This document shows, piece by piece, positions 1-8,350 of a DNA stretch of 64,000 nt. The notes below the pieces were generated by a model. That model ran no database searches and was not told where the DNA came from. It worked only from the letters and a program-made list of their open reading frames with translations. The stretch is from Rhodocaloribacter sp964552015. GTDB lineage: Bacteria > Bacteroidota > Rhodothermia > Rhodothermales > ISCAR-4553. The stretch is taken from positions 76,975 through 140,974 of the forward strand of contig CAZKFR010000001.1 in the NCBI GenBank assembly GCA_964552015.1. Direction: 5' to 3'. Position numbers and translations under genes: made by a program. Each line of letters starts with the position of its first letter. Position 1 is the first letter of the stretch.

Positions 1-832
1 CCAGCTCGATGCCGCCGTGGCGCTTGAACTCTTCCAGCATCGAGATCGTCAGGGCGTGTTCGGTGCCCCGGCGCTTGCGGGCCTCGCACAGGTAGCGCAG
101 CGTCAGCCGGATGCCGTTCTCGACGATCCGCACGTAGACGAACGGCGAGAGGATGCTGTAGTGCACCAGGTACTCGCTCGACATCGCCTGGATCTCGGAG
201 GCTGCCTGCTGTTCGACGATCTCGGCCGAAATGTTCGCCAGGCGCAGCATGATGTCGTGCGCGGCCTTCCAGTCGCTGCGGAACGTGACGGTGATGGAAA
301 GCTCGTTCCAGATGAAGCGGAATCCGCGGGTGTAATTATAGAGTGCGTGTTCGAAGATCCAGCTGTTGGGGATGTGGACGATACGGCCGGTGCTCTGGTC
401 GGCCTCCACCCATGCGCCGATCTCCATGAGCGTCGTGCGCAGCACCCGCACGTCGATCACGTCGCCGCGGACCCCGTTGATTTCGATGCGGTCGCCGATG
501 CGATAGGGGGCGATGAGGGAGATGCGGATCCAACCGACGAAGCTGAGCAGGGCTTCCCGGAGGGCGATGGCGAGCCCCGCGCCGATGACGGTCAGGACGG
601 TAAGCAGGCCCCGCACGTCGGGCGAGATCAGGATGATCACCGTCACGAAGGCCGTTACGCCCGCCACGCGCCGGAGAGTGCGGTTTACGGCGTAGGCGCG
701 TGAGGGGTCGGTGACATAGCGCCGCGTCAGCCGCTGGGCCAGGCGCGTGAGCACGTACAGGGCCGCCAGCGTGGCCGCAATCAGCAGGACCCGCGCGATG
801 AGCTCGTTCTCCAGGTTGACCGACCAGTTCAT
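1..832 (-). CDS. Mechanosensitive ion channel, MscS family (3' end outside window)
   Basis: The first 277 codons are present; the C-terminus lies beyond the left edge. Such proteins are inner-membrane channels that open on osmotic downshock. The protein starts MNWSVNLENELIARVLL and has three hydrophobic stretches at about residues 10-30, 50-70 and 72-95. The third is the Ala/Gly-rich pore helix (VIGAGLAIALREALLSF), followed by the soluble MscS beta domain (YRIGDRIEINGVRGDVIDV; IPNSWIFE). The start is chosen because its ATG shares bases with the TGA stop of the upstream CLC gene (ATGA overlap), so the two are very likely translationally coupled. Family assignment is firm; conductance class is unknown. 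Confidence 0.88.
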   Translation of the reverse strand, partial: MNWSVNLENELIARVLLIAATLAALYVLTRLAQRLTRRYVTDPSRAYAVNRTLRRVAGVTAFVTVIILISPDVRGLLTVLTVIGAGLAIALREALLSFVGWIRISLIAPYRIGDRIEINGVRGDVIDVRVLRTTLMEIGAWVEADQSTGRIVHIPNSWIFEHALYNYTRGFRFIWNELSITVTFRSDWKAAHDIMLRLANISAEIVEQQAASEIQAMSSEYLVHYSILSPFVYVRIVENGIRLTLRYLCEARKRRGTEHALTISMLEEFKRHGGIEL

Positions 833-2709
833 GAGGCCGCCGGCGTTTCGCGTTCCTGGCGAAGGTACGCCCGGTAGTACTCCGTGATCAACTGTCCCTG
901 CCGGATGAAGCCCACGATGCGGCCCTGTTCGTCGAGCACGGGCAGTTCGGGATAGCCGGTCCTGTCGAAGGCCTCCATGACACGGGTGAGGCTGTCGTCG
1001 AGACGGACGGCGGCGAACGGCACCTGGATGTCCGCGGCGATGATTCCGTGGCGGAGGAGGTCCTCGGTCTTCAGCAGGGACTGCACGTCGTCGAGCAGTA
1101 CGAGCCCGCCATAGGGGCCGTTGCGTTCGGGGTGCAGCGAACGGACGGGGAGGATGACTTCCCGGGTGCGCGTGAACACGCTCAGAATCTCGTCCAGTGT
1201 GGCGTCGGGCGGCAGTTCGTGGTAATGGACGGGATAGGTGATGACCTGGCGCACGCGGATGCTGTCGAGCAGGTGCGGGAGGACGTCCGGCTGGTGGGCC
1301 GGCGAGTCCGCGTGGGTCCGCACCTGTTGCGTGTACAGGCTGCGGTTACGGATGAGCAGGTGGACGATCACGGCCGCAAAGATCAGCGGCACGAGCAGGC
1401 GGTAGCTGCCGGTCATCTCCGAGATCATGATCGTGGTGGAGATGGGCACGTTGGCCACGCCGGCGAAGAAGGTGGCCATGCCGAGCATCACATAGGCTTC
1501 CGGTTGGGCGACGAGCTCGGGCAGGAGCGCGTGAAGGCCCTCGCCGAAGAGCCCGCCCAGCATGCCGCCGATAACGAGCGACGGAGCAAAGACACCGCCG
1601 GAACCGCCGGAGCCGATGGTGAACGAGGTGGCGACGATCTTGGCCAGGGCCAGCAGCGCCATCACCGTGATGGGCAGGTTGCCGTACATGGCCTGCTGAA
1701 GCCAGCCGTAGCTGGAGCCGAGCACCGCCGGGAACCAGAAGGCGATGGCCCCCACGAGCAGTCCCCCGATGGCCGGCTTGACGTGCGGCGGGAGGTGCAT
1801 CCGGTCGAAGAGGACCCGCTTCGTGCCGTAGAAGATCTCGACGTAGAGGATGCCTACGGCGGCACAGAGCAGGGCGAAGGCGACGAGGGGAATCAGTTCG
1901 AGCGGGTTGACGAAGGCAAAGTTGGGCGTGGCGAAGACGGTGGCCGATCCTTCGATGGAGGAGAAGATGGAGTACCCGGTGATGGCCGCCACGACCGACG
2001 GCATGAGCCCCTCCGTCTCGAGGTCCTGCCGGTAGAGCACCTCGACGGCGAAGAAGGCCCCCCCGAGGGGCGAGCGGAAGATGCTGCCCACGCCGGCGGC
2101 GATGCCCGCAATGAGCAGGATGCGCCGCTCCCGGACGCTGAGCCGCAGGCGCGTGGCCAGCAGCGACCCGAGCGCCGCACCGATCTGCGCGATGGGACCT
2201 TCGCGCCCCGCGCTCCCGCCCGTGCCGATGGTGATGGCCGAGGCGATGGCTTTCACGAGGGGCACACGGGGGCGGATGACCCCCTGCTCCCGGTGAAAGG
2301 AGCGAATGACGGCGTCGGTCCCGTGCCCCTCGGCTTCGGGGGCAAAGGTGAAGACGATCCAGCCGGAGAGCAGCCCGCCCAGGGCCGGGATGATGAAGAG
2401 CAGCCAGCGCTGCGCCGGGTGCAGGCTCTGTTGAAGGTCGAAGAACACATCCCCGTTGCCTTCTCCGCCCGGCAGCGGCATCTTGTAGCCGACCAGATCG
2501 AGCAAGAAAAACCCGCTCAGGGTTTGCACCATCTCGGAGAAAATGAGCGCCCCGATGGCCCCAAGCACACCGACAGCCGCCGAGAGGAGCATCCACCGCC
2601 CGGTGATCTGCCAGTCGAAGTGCTGCTCGAAAAGGCGCAGGGTGTGCGGATAGAGCCCGCGGGCGAAGTCGAAGGATCGCCGGGCGTCAAAGTGATCGCG
2701 AAAAGCCAT
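829..2709 (-). CDS. CLC-type chloride channel/antiporter with C-terminal CBS pair
   Basis: A 626-residue multi-pass inner-membrane protein moving chloride, probably in exchange for protons. The CLC signatures are clear: GSAGREGPIAQIG near residues 165-177, with the gating glutamate at about 170 as in Cl/H antiporters, and GSGGSGGVFAP at about 367-377. Two CBS domains follow at about 485-620, a common regulatory tail that binds adenine nucleotides in other CLCs. I start at MAFRDHFDARR; the frame stays open about 79 codons further upstream, but that stretch has no CLC character. The stop overlaps the start of the MscS gene, suggesting a joint role in ion balance or osmotic response. A possible -7 box (TACTTTCC, minus strand) lies at 2742-2749. 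Confidence 0.93.
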   Translation of the reverse strand: MAFRDHFDARRSFDFARGLYPHTLRLFEQHFDWQITGRWMLLSAAVGVLGAIGALIFSEMVQTLSGFFLLDLVGYKMPLPGGEGNGDVFFDLQQSLHPAQRWLLFIIPALGGLLSGWIVFTFAPEAEGHGTDAVIRSFHREQGVIRPRVPLVKAIASAITIGTGGSAGREGPIAQIGAALGSLLATRLRLSVRERRILLIAGIAAGVGSIFRSPLGGAFFAVEVLYRQDLETEGLMPSVVAAITGYSIFSSIEGSATVFATPNFAFVNPLELIPLVAFALLCAAVGILYVEIFYGTKRVLFDRMHLPPHVKPAIGGLLVGAIAFWFPAVLGSSYGWLQQAMYGNLPITVMALLALAKIVATSFTIGSGGSGGVFAPSLVIGGMLGGLFGEGLHALLPELVAQPEAYVMLGMATFFAGVANVPISTTIMISEMTGSYRLLVPLIFAAVIVHLLIRNRSLYTQQVRTHADSPAHQPDVLPHLLDSIRVRQVITYPVHYHELPPDATLDEILSVFTRTREVILPVRSLHPERNGPYGGLVLLDDVQSLLKTEDLLRHGIIAADIQVPFAAVRLDDSLTRVMEAFDRTGYPELPVLDEQGRIVGFIRQGQLITEYYRAYLRQERETPAAS

Positions 2710-2824
2710 GACAGGAAGGGAGGCTGGGTGCGAACAGCGCCGGAAAGTAACGAATTGCAAGGAAAGTGTAGGCCCCGGTTTTTTTCTCACCTGATTTTCG
2801 TGATGGGGAGCCGGAGCAAGCCGG

Positions 2825-3502
2825 TCAAGGTTTCTGAGCGTAGAGCACCTCGGAGGGGAAGCTCCACTGGCTGACGAACCGGCGACGCACGCCGGTGAAA
2901 CCGGCCCGGTCCAGGTAGGGGGCGACGAGGACGCCACGACACCCACCCAGGAGCGCGGGATGGATCCGGTAGAGTCCTTCCCAGAGTTGGTGGTACCAGC
3001 GCGTCCCGCGTGTCATGTTGATCATCACGAGGCGGCCGCCCGGGCGGAGGACCCGGTAGAATTCCTGGAGTACCACCGGAAAATCCTCGACGGGGAGCAG
3101 GTCGAACATGTAGCTGTTCAGAAGCAGGTCGAACGAGGCCGTCGGGTAGGGCAGGTCGTACGCCGAGCCGGGGCGGAGGCGGTAGCGGCGCGAGCCGCTG
3201 CGGGCGGCGCGGCCCCGGGCGCGGCGGAGCATCGCCGGCGTCAGGTCGATCCCCTCGGTCCAGCCGTTCGGGTTCATGCGGAGGAGATGCCGGAACGAGA
3301 GGCCCGTGCCGACGGCCACTTCGAGGACGTCCTCACCATCCTCTACGGCCGCCCAGGCCAGACCCAGGGCCCGTGCCCGTGCTTCGACGAGGCGGGCCAG
3401 CAGGTCGTGAAACGGGGCGATCCAGGTGTAGGTGGCGACTACCCGCTCCGGGGGGAGACGGGCGGGAAGCATGTCGTTCGTGGGGTGAGCAGGCGATTTC
3501 AT
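2825..3502 (-). CDS. Class I SAM-dependent methyltransferase
   Basis: A 225-residue UbiE/type-11-like methyltransferase; the substrate is unknown. Motif I is VLEVAVGTGLSFRHLL at about residues 60-75, the acidic loop is EGIDLTPAML at about 88-97, and the post-I region DLPYPTASFDLLL with LRPGGRLVMI is typical of small-molecule or lipid methyltransferases. An in-frame methionine at residue 11 (MLPARLPPERV) is an alternative start. It is separated by about 115 bp from the CLC gene downstream and lies 74 bp from the divergent VKOR-DsbA gene, so it may be transcribed alone. No membrane segment is seen. A quinone or phospholipid substrate is possible, but nothing here decides it. Confidence 0.85.
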   Translation of the reverse strand: MKSPAHPTNDMLPARLPPERVVATYTWIAPFHDLLARLVEARARALGLAWAAVEDGEDVLEVAVGTGLSFRHLLRMNPNGWTEGIDLTPAMLRRARGRAARSGSRRYRLRPGSAYDLPYPTASFDLLLNSYMFDLLPVEDFPVVLQEFYRVLRPGGRLVMINMTRGTRWYHQLWEGLYRIHPALLGGCRGVLVAPYLDRAGFTGVRRRFVSQWSFPSEVLYAQKP

Positions 3503-3515
3503 CGGCCGGGATGGT

Positions 3516-3539
3516 TATCTTGCGCCGGGCTTCGGCCCG
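3516..3539 (+). promoter_or_regulatory. Putative -7 box followed by a GC hairpin, upstream of VKOR-DsbA
   Basis: TATCTTGC at 3516-3523 resembles the Bacteroidota -7 element TAnnTTTG and recurs upstream of other genes here. It lies 53 bp before the ATG at 3577. Just after it, at 3526-3539, is a perfect 5-bp stem CGGGC/GCCCG with a TTCG loop, which would sit near the 5' end of the mRNA. No convincing -33 element was found. Confidence 0.35.
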
Positions 3540-3576
3540 TGAGTGTCTTTCGGAACCGCTCTCCAACCCTGCGAGC

Positions 3577-4791
3577 ATGAAGATCGAAAAAGACCGTTTC
3601 ACGCCCTACCGCCCCGGCCTCGACCGGCTGATCTTCGGCCTGGCCCTGTTCGGGATCCTCGTCGTGGTCCACCTCTGGTTGATGAGCGGCCGCGGGTTTG
3701 ACCGTGGCTGCCTGGGGTTTTCCGAGCCCGACCCCACGTTCGACTGCGAAGCCGTCGTGCAGAGCGAGGCCGGCCAGCTCTTCGGCATCTCGAACGTAGT
3801 CTGGGGCTTTCTGTTCTACCTGCTCGTGGCCTGGATGAGTGCGGCCGTCGTGCTGGTCAACGATCCGCTGCGGGAACGCATCAAACAGGCCCGAGCCGTG
3901 CTGCTCGCTTTCGGGGTGATCTATTCGTCGTACCTCGTCTACGTGCAGTACGTGCAACTGGGTGAGTACTGTTTGCTGTGCCTGATGTCGGCGGCAACGG
4001 TGCTGGTGTTGCTGCTGGTACAGGGGTATGAGTTGATCCGCGCGCCGGCGGGGATCCACGGGCTCGTGCGCCGGGCCAGGCCGGGGGAGGGGCGCCTGTA
4101 TGCCGGCATGGCGGCCGTCCTGCTCGTCGTGGCCATCGCCGACGTGGCCTATTTCAAAACCCTCCCGGTGGCCGCGCCGGCCGCTGCCCTACAGGCGGAG
4201 CCATCGCCAGCCGCGCCGGAGCCGGGGGCCTGTACGTATGCGGACGACCTGCCTCCGGTCAGCGACTACGATCGCTTTTTCAGCCAGGACGACCCGTATC
4301 TGGGACGTTCGGACGCCCCCGTCACCGTGATCGAGTTCTTCGACCTGAACTGTCCCCACTGCCGTGCGATGCATCCGATCATGAACGAAGTCATCGCGGC
4401 CAACGGCGACCGGGCGCGGTTCTATCTGATCCCTTACGTGGTGTTTCCGTACTCGGTGATGCAGACCGAGGCTCTCTACGTGGCCGCCGAAGAGGGACAC
4501 TACTTCGAGATGATCGATGCCCAGTTCGCCCACCAGCGGCAGGGGGGGCTGCCGATGGCCGATCTGCGCCGTCTGGCCTCCGAACTGGGCATGGACCCGG
4601 ACCGTTTTCAGGAGCGGGTCGAGCAGGGCCGCCACACCGAACGGATACGGCGGCTTCGTGAGGACCTGAGGACCCTGGGCCTCCGGGGCGTGCCGGCCGT
4701 CATGATCAACGGGCGCGTCGTCGATGGGGCCTCGCGCAGCGTCGCGTGCCTGAACCGGCTCATCGCCGAGGCGGCCGGTGGCGGATCGTGA
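3577..4791 (+). CDS. Vitamin K epoxide reductase (VKOR) fused to a DsbA-like thioredoxin domain
   Basis: A 404-residue membrane protein that should make disulfide bonds in exported proteins and pass electrons to quinone: the two partners DsbB and DsbA in one chain. The VKOR part (about residues 15-195) has loop cysteines at 45 and 57 and the active pair YCLLC (132/135) between membrane helices. After a Pro/Ala-rich linker, the periplasmic domain (about 240-400) carries CPHC at 259-262 in FFDLNCPHCRAMHP and a cis-proline in RGVPAVMING. Two further cysteines (about 219 and near the C-terminus) could form a structural pair. The start MKIEKDRF is chosen because the frame upstream overlaps the divergent promoter. 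VKOR-thioredoxin fusions are known in bacteria. Confidence 0.92.
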   Translation: MKIEKDRFTPYRPGLDRLIFGLALFGILVVVHLWLMSGRGFDRGCLGFSEPDPTFDCEAVVQSEAGQLFGISNVVWGFLFYLLVAWMSAAVVLVNDPLRERIKQARAVLLAFGVIYSSYLVYVQYVQLGEYCLLCLMSAATVLVLLLVQGYELIRAPAGIHGLVRRARPGEGRLYAGMAAVLLVVAIADVAYFKTLPVAAPAAALQAEPSPAAPEPGACTYADDLPPVSDYDRFFSQDDPYLGRSDAPVTVIEFFDLNCPHCRAMHPIMNEVIAANGDRARFYLIPYVVFPYSVMQTEALYVAAEEGHYFEMIDAQFAHQRQGGLPMADLRRLASELGMDPDRFQERVEQGRHTERIRRLREDLRTLGLRGVPAVMINGRVVDGASRSVACLNRLIAEAAGGGS

Positions 4792-4847
4792 GCGCCGGTT
4801 TGGCAGGTTTTTAACCCGGATGACCCGTCCGCCTCGCGAGGATGTCG

Positions 4848-4855
4848 TAACTTGA
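4848..4855 (+). promoter_or_regulatory. Putative -7 promoter box upstream of tkt
   Basis: TAACTTGA, in the context TCGTAACTTGA, lies 63 bp before the tkt ATG. It matches the recurring TAnCTTG pattern of this window. No clear -33 element is visible. Confidence 0.3.
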
Positions 4856-4918
4856 TCCCGGGCGAGGGTACTCCCTTCCTGATAACCCGCATCCCGTTTC
4901 ACTTCACTCCCTGATCCG

Positions 4919-6946
4919 ATGACACAGGCCCCCTCCACGACCGGCCCCATGGTGGCGACGGACCTGGCGCTCAAGAGCATCAACACGCTGCGTTTCCTGG
5001 CCGTCGATGCGGTGCAGCAGGCCAACAGCGGGCATCCCGGCATGCCGATGGGGATGGCTGCGCCGGCCTACGTGCTCTGGCACCATTTCCTCAAGCACAA
5101 CCCGAAGGACCCGGCCTGGCCGGACCGCGACCGCTTCGTCCTCTCGGCCGGTCATGGCTCGATGTTGCTCTACGGTCTGCTCCACCTGACGGGCTATGAT
5201 CTACCCATGGAGGAACTCCGGCGCTTCCGCCAGTGGGGGTCGAAAACGCCGGGACATCCCGAATACGGGCATACGCCCGGCGTAGAGACGACGACGGGTC
5301 CGCTCGGACAGGGGTTTGCCAACGGGGTGGGCATGGCCATCGCCGAGCGCTTCCTCGCGGCCCGCTTCAACCGGCCCGGCTTCCCCATCGTCGACCACTA
5401 CACCTACGGCATCGTGTCTGACGGGGACCTGATGGAGGGGATCTCCCACGAGGCGGCCTCGCTGGCCGGCCACCTGGGCCTGGGCAAGCTCATCTACCTC
5501 TACGACGACAACGATATTTCCATCGACGGGAGCACCGACCTGGCCTTTACCGAGGATGTGGCCGGGCGCTTCGAGGCGTACGGCTGGCAGGTGCTGCGCG
5601 TGGAGGACGGCAACGACCTGGCGGCCGTGGCGCGGGCGCTGGAGGCGGCCCGTGCCGAGGCGGCACGCCCGTCGCTCATCATCACGCGCACGCACATCGG
5701 CTATGGAAGCCCACACAAGCAGGATACGGCCGAGGCGCACGGGGCGCCACTCGGGGACGAGGAGGTTCGCCTGACGAAGCGTGCTCTGGGCTGGCCCGAG
5801 GACAGGACGTTTTATGTCCCGGACGAGGTCTACGCGCACATGCAGGAGGCCATCGGCAAGGGGCGCGCGGCTCAGGAAGCCTGGAAAGAGCGGTTCGAAC
5901 GCTACGCGGAGGTCTTCCCGGAGGAGGCCGCGACCTTCCGGGCCTGGCTGGAAGGGCATCTGCCGGAGGGATGGGATGCGGACCTGCCCGTCTTCGAGCC
6001 GGGCACGTCGGTGGCCACCCGCAAGGCGAGCGGTGCGGTGCTGGCCGTGCTGGGGGAGCGCCTGCCCAACCTCATCGGTGGCTCGGCCGACCTGACGCCC
6101 TCGAACAACACGTTTATCAAGGGGCGCACCGATTTTCAGCGGGACAACCCGGCCGGCGGTTACCTGCGCTTCGGGGTGCGCGAGCATGCCATGGCTGCCA
6201 TCTGCAACGGCCTCGCGTTGCACGGCGGGCTGCGGCCCTATGGCGGCACCTTCCTCGTCTTCAGCGACTACATGCGTCCGGCCGTGCGGCTGAGCGCCCT
6301 GATGGGCCTTCCCGTCGTCTATGTCTTCACGCACGACTCGATCGGCCTGGGCGAAGATGGGCCGACCCACCAGCCCGTCGAGCACGCCATGTCGCTCCGC
6401 CTCATCCCGAACCTCACGTTCATCCGTCCCGCCGATGCGGCCGAGACGGTGGAGGCCTGGCGCGTGGCCCTGCTCAACCGGCGTGGACCGACGGCCCTGG
6501 CGCTGACCCGGCAGGGCGTGCCCGTGCTCGACCGTTCCCGGCTGGCCCCGGCCGAAGGGCTCCGGCGCGGCGCCTACATCCTGTCGGACGATGACGGCAC
6601 GCCGGACCTGATCCTTATGGCCTCGGGAAGCGAGGTGGCCCTGATCGTCGAGGCTGCGGAGCGGTTACGTCCCCTCGGTCACCGTGTGCGGGTCGTCAGC
6701 ATGCCCTCCTGGGAGTTGTTCGAGCGGGAGCCGGAGGATTACCGCCGGGCCATCCTGCCGCCGGCGGTGACGGCGCGTGTGGCGGTCGAGGCCGGGCGCT
6801 CCCTCGGGTGGGAACGCTATGTGGGGCCCCACGGGCGCATCATCGGGTTGGATCGCTTCGGTGCCTCGGCGCCGGGCAAGGTGCTCTTCGAACGCTTCGG
6901 CTTCACCGTCGATCACGTCGTCGAGGTGGCTCGGAAACTGCTCTGA
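4919..6946 (+). CDS. tkt: Transketolase
   Basis: A 675-residue cytosolic thiamine-diphosphate enzyme that moves two-carbon units between sugar phosphates in the pentose phosphate pathway; the length matches the family. Visible signatures are NSGHPGMPMGMA near residue 36, GPLGQGFANGVGMA, the ThDP/Mg motif SDGDLMEGISHEA with the downstream Asn in YDDNDISIDG, and in the middle domain YGGTFLVFSDYMRPA and HDSIGLGEDGPTHQP. The ATG at 4919 gives a short extra N-terminus; MVATDLALKSIN at 4949 is an alternative start. The next gene (rsmB) begins 38 bp downstream and is probably co-transcribed. Confidence 0.97.
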   Translation: MTQAPSTTGPMVATDLALKSINTLRFLAVDAVQQANSGHPGMPMGMAAPAYVLWHHFLKHNPKDPAWPDRDRFVLSAGHGSMLLYGLLHLTGYDLPMEELRRFRQWGSKTPGHPEYGHTPGVETTTGPLGQGFANGVGMAIAERFLAARFNRPGFPIVDHYTYGIVSDGDLMEGISHEAASLAGHLGLGKLIYLYDDNDISIDGSTDLAFTEDVAGRFEAYGWQVLRVEDGNDLAAVARALEAARAEAARPSLIITRTHIGYGSPHKQDTAEAHGAPLGDEEVRLTKRALGWPEDRTFYVPDEVYAHMQEAIGKGRAAQEAWKERFERYAEVFPEEAATFRAWLEGHLPEGWDADLPVFEPGTSVATRKASGAVLAVLGERLPNLIGGSADLTPSNNTFIKGRTDFQRDNPAGGYLRFGVREHAMAAICNGLALHGGLRPYGGTFLVFSDYMRPAVRLSALMGLPVVYVFTHDSIGLGEDGPTHQPVEHAMSLRLIPNLTFIRPADAAETVEAWRVALLNRRGPTALALTRQGVPVLDRSRLAPAEGLRRGAYILSDDDGTPDLILMASGSEVALIVEAAERLRPLGHRVRVVSMPSWELFEREPEDYRRAILPPAVTARVAVEAGRSLGWERYVGPHGRIIGLDRFGASAPGKVLFERFGFTVDHVVEVARKLL

Positions 6947-6984
6947 GACCAACGCGGCTTTCGGCTCCTTCGTCTGCTTACCCG

Positions 6985-8343
6985 ATGCGTAAATCCTCCC
7001 CCAAGCGCAGCCGTCTGGCGGCCCTGGAGCGCTCGCCCCGGGGCCGGGCGGTGCGCCGGCTCGACCGCATCGAGGTGGGTGGGGCCTTCACAGCCCTGCT
7101 CGAGGATGAGGCCGTCAACCCGCGGGCGGACCGGCAGGTGACGGAGTACGTGGCCGGCGTGACGCGCTGGCGGCGCTGGCTCGACTTCCTGCTGGCGCAT
7201 CATTACCGGGGGCCGTATCAGAAGATGGAGCCCACGCTGCGGCAGATCCTGCGTGTGGCGCTCTACGATCTGCTTTTCCTGGACACGCCGCCCCATGCGG
7301 CCGTGCATGAGGCGGTCGAGCTGGCGAAGGCTTTGGTACGGCCCGGGGCCGGCGGCCTGGTCAACGGGCTGCTCCGGGCCGTGCTGCGCCGGCGCGACCG
7401 ACTGCCGCAGCCCGCTACCGGCGATGAGGCCGAGGACCTGGCGATCCGGTGGTCGCATCCTACCTGGATGGTGCGTCGCTGGCTTGCGCGGTATGGAACG
7501 GAGGGGACGCAAGCCCTGCTCGTCTGGAACAATACGCGCCCGACCTTCGGGATACGGCTCACGGATCGGATCGCGCGGGAGGAGGTCATCGCCCGGCTCG
7601 AGGCCGAAGGCGTGGCCTGGGAGGCGTCGCCCTACCTGGAGGATTTCCTCCGGGTGGCGCGCTTGCAGCCGGTTCTGGCTGCGGGCTGGCTGGCGGAGGG
7701 GCGGTGTGTGGTGCAGGATGAGAGCACCGGCCTCGTCGTGCGCCTGCTCGACCCCCGCCCCGGGGAGACGGTGCTCGACGTCTGTGCCGCACCGGGGGGT
7801 AAGGCGCGCTATGCGGCCGAGCGGATGCAGGGGACCGGGCGCCTGCAGGCCTTCGACGTGAATGCAGCCCGCCTCCGGCTCCTCGCCAGGGCCGCCGACC
7901 GAGAAGGGCGGTCGATCATTCAGACGGAGGCCGTTGACCTGCGGGAACTGGCGGGTCGGGCGGAGGCCCCCCGGGGGGACCGCGTTCTGCTCGACGCCCC
8001 CTGCTCGGGGCTGGGCGTCCTGGCCCGCCGGGCCGATCTTCGCTGGCGCCGCACGCCCGAAGAGATCGATGAACTGACCCGGCTCCAGGACGAACTCCTC
8101 GACGCGGCGGCCCGCCTCGTGCGGCCCGGTGGCCTGCTCGTCTACGCTACCTGCACCCTCGAGCCGGAGGAGAACGAGGGCCGCGTGACCGCTTTCCTCC
8201 AGCGTCATCCCGACTTCTCCCTCGAACCGGCCCACCCCTTCGTCCCGGAGACGCTGGTGACGCCGGAGGGCTACTTCGCATCCTGGCCGCCCCGCGACCG
8301 GATCGACGGGGCCTTCGGCGCGCGGCTGCGACGGCGCGCATAG
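6985..8343 (+). CDS. rsmB: 16S rRNA (cytosine-C5)-methyltransferase RsmB-like
   Basis: A 452-residue protein predicted to make m5C967 in 16S rRNA. The N-terminal part (about residues 15-150) is a NusB-like RNA-binding helical domain (LRVALYDLLFLDTPPHAAV). The C-terminal part is the NOL1/NOP2/Sun methyltransferase fold: VLDVCAAPGGKA for SAM, DAPCSGLG with Cys340 and YATCTLEPEEN with Cys390. These two cysteines are the release and nucleophile cysteines of this family. The start MRKSSPKRSRL is basic and falls after the tkt stop; the frame upstream overlaps tkt. It converges with rlmI, with 7 bp between the ends. A second enzyme of the same superfamily is encoded at 14315-15769. Confidence 0.9.
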   Translation: MRKSSPKRSRLAALERSPRGRAVRRLDRIEVGGAFTALLEDEAVNPRADRQVTEYVAGVTRWRRWLDFLLAHHYRGPYQKMEPTLRQILRVALYDLLFLDTPPHAAVHEAVELAKALVRPGAGGLVNGLLRAVLRRRDRLPQPATGDEAEDLAIRWSHPTWMVRRWLARYGTEGTQALLVWNNTRPTFGIRLTDRIAREEVIARLEAEGVAWEASPYLEDFLRVARLQPVLAAGWLAEGRCVVQDESTGLVVRLLDPRPGETVLDVCAAPGGKARYAAERMQGTGRLQAFDVNAARLRLLARAADREGRSIIQTEAVDLRELAGRAEAPRGDRVLLDAPCSGLGVLARRADLRWRRTPEEIDELTRLQDELLDAAARLVRPGGLLVYATCTLEPEENEGRVTAFLQRHPDFSLEPAHPFVPETLVTPEGYFASWPPRDRIDGAFGARLRRRA

Positions 8344-8350
8344 GCCCGGG

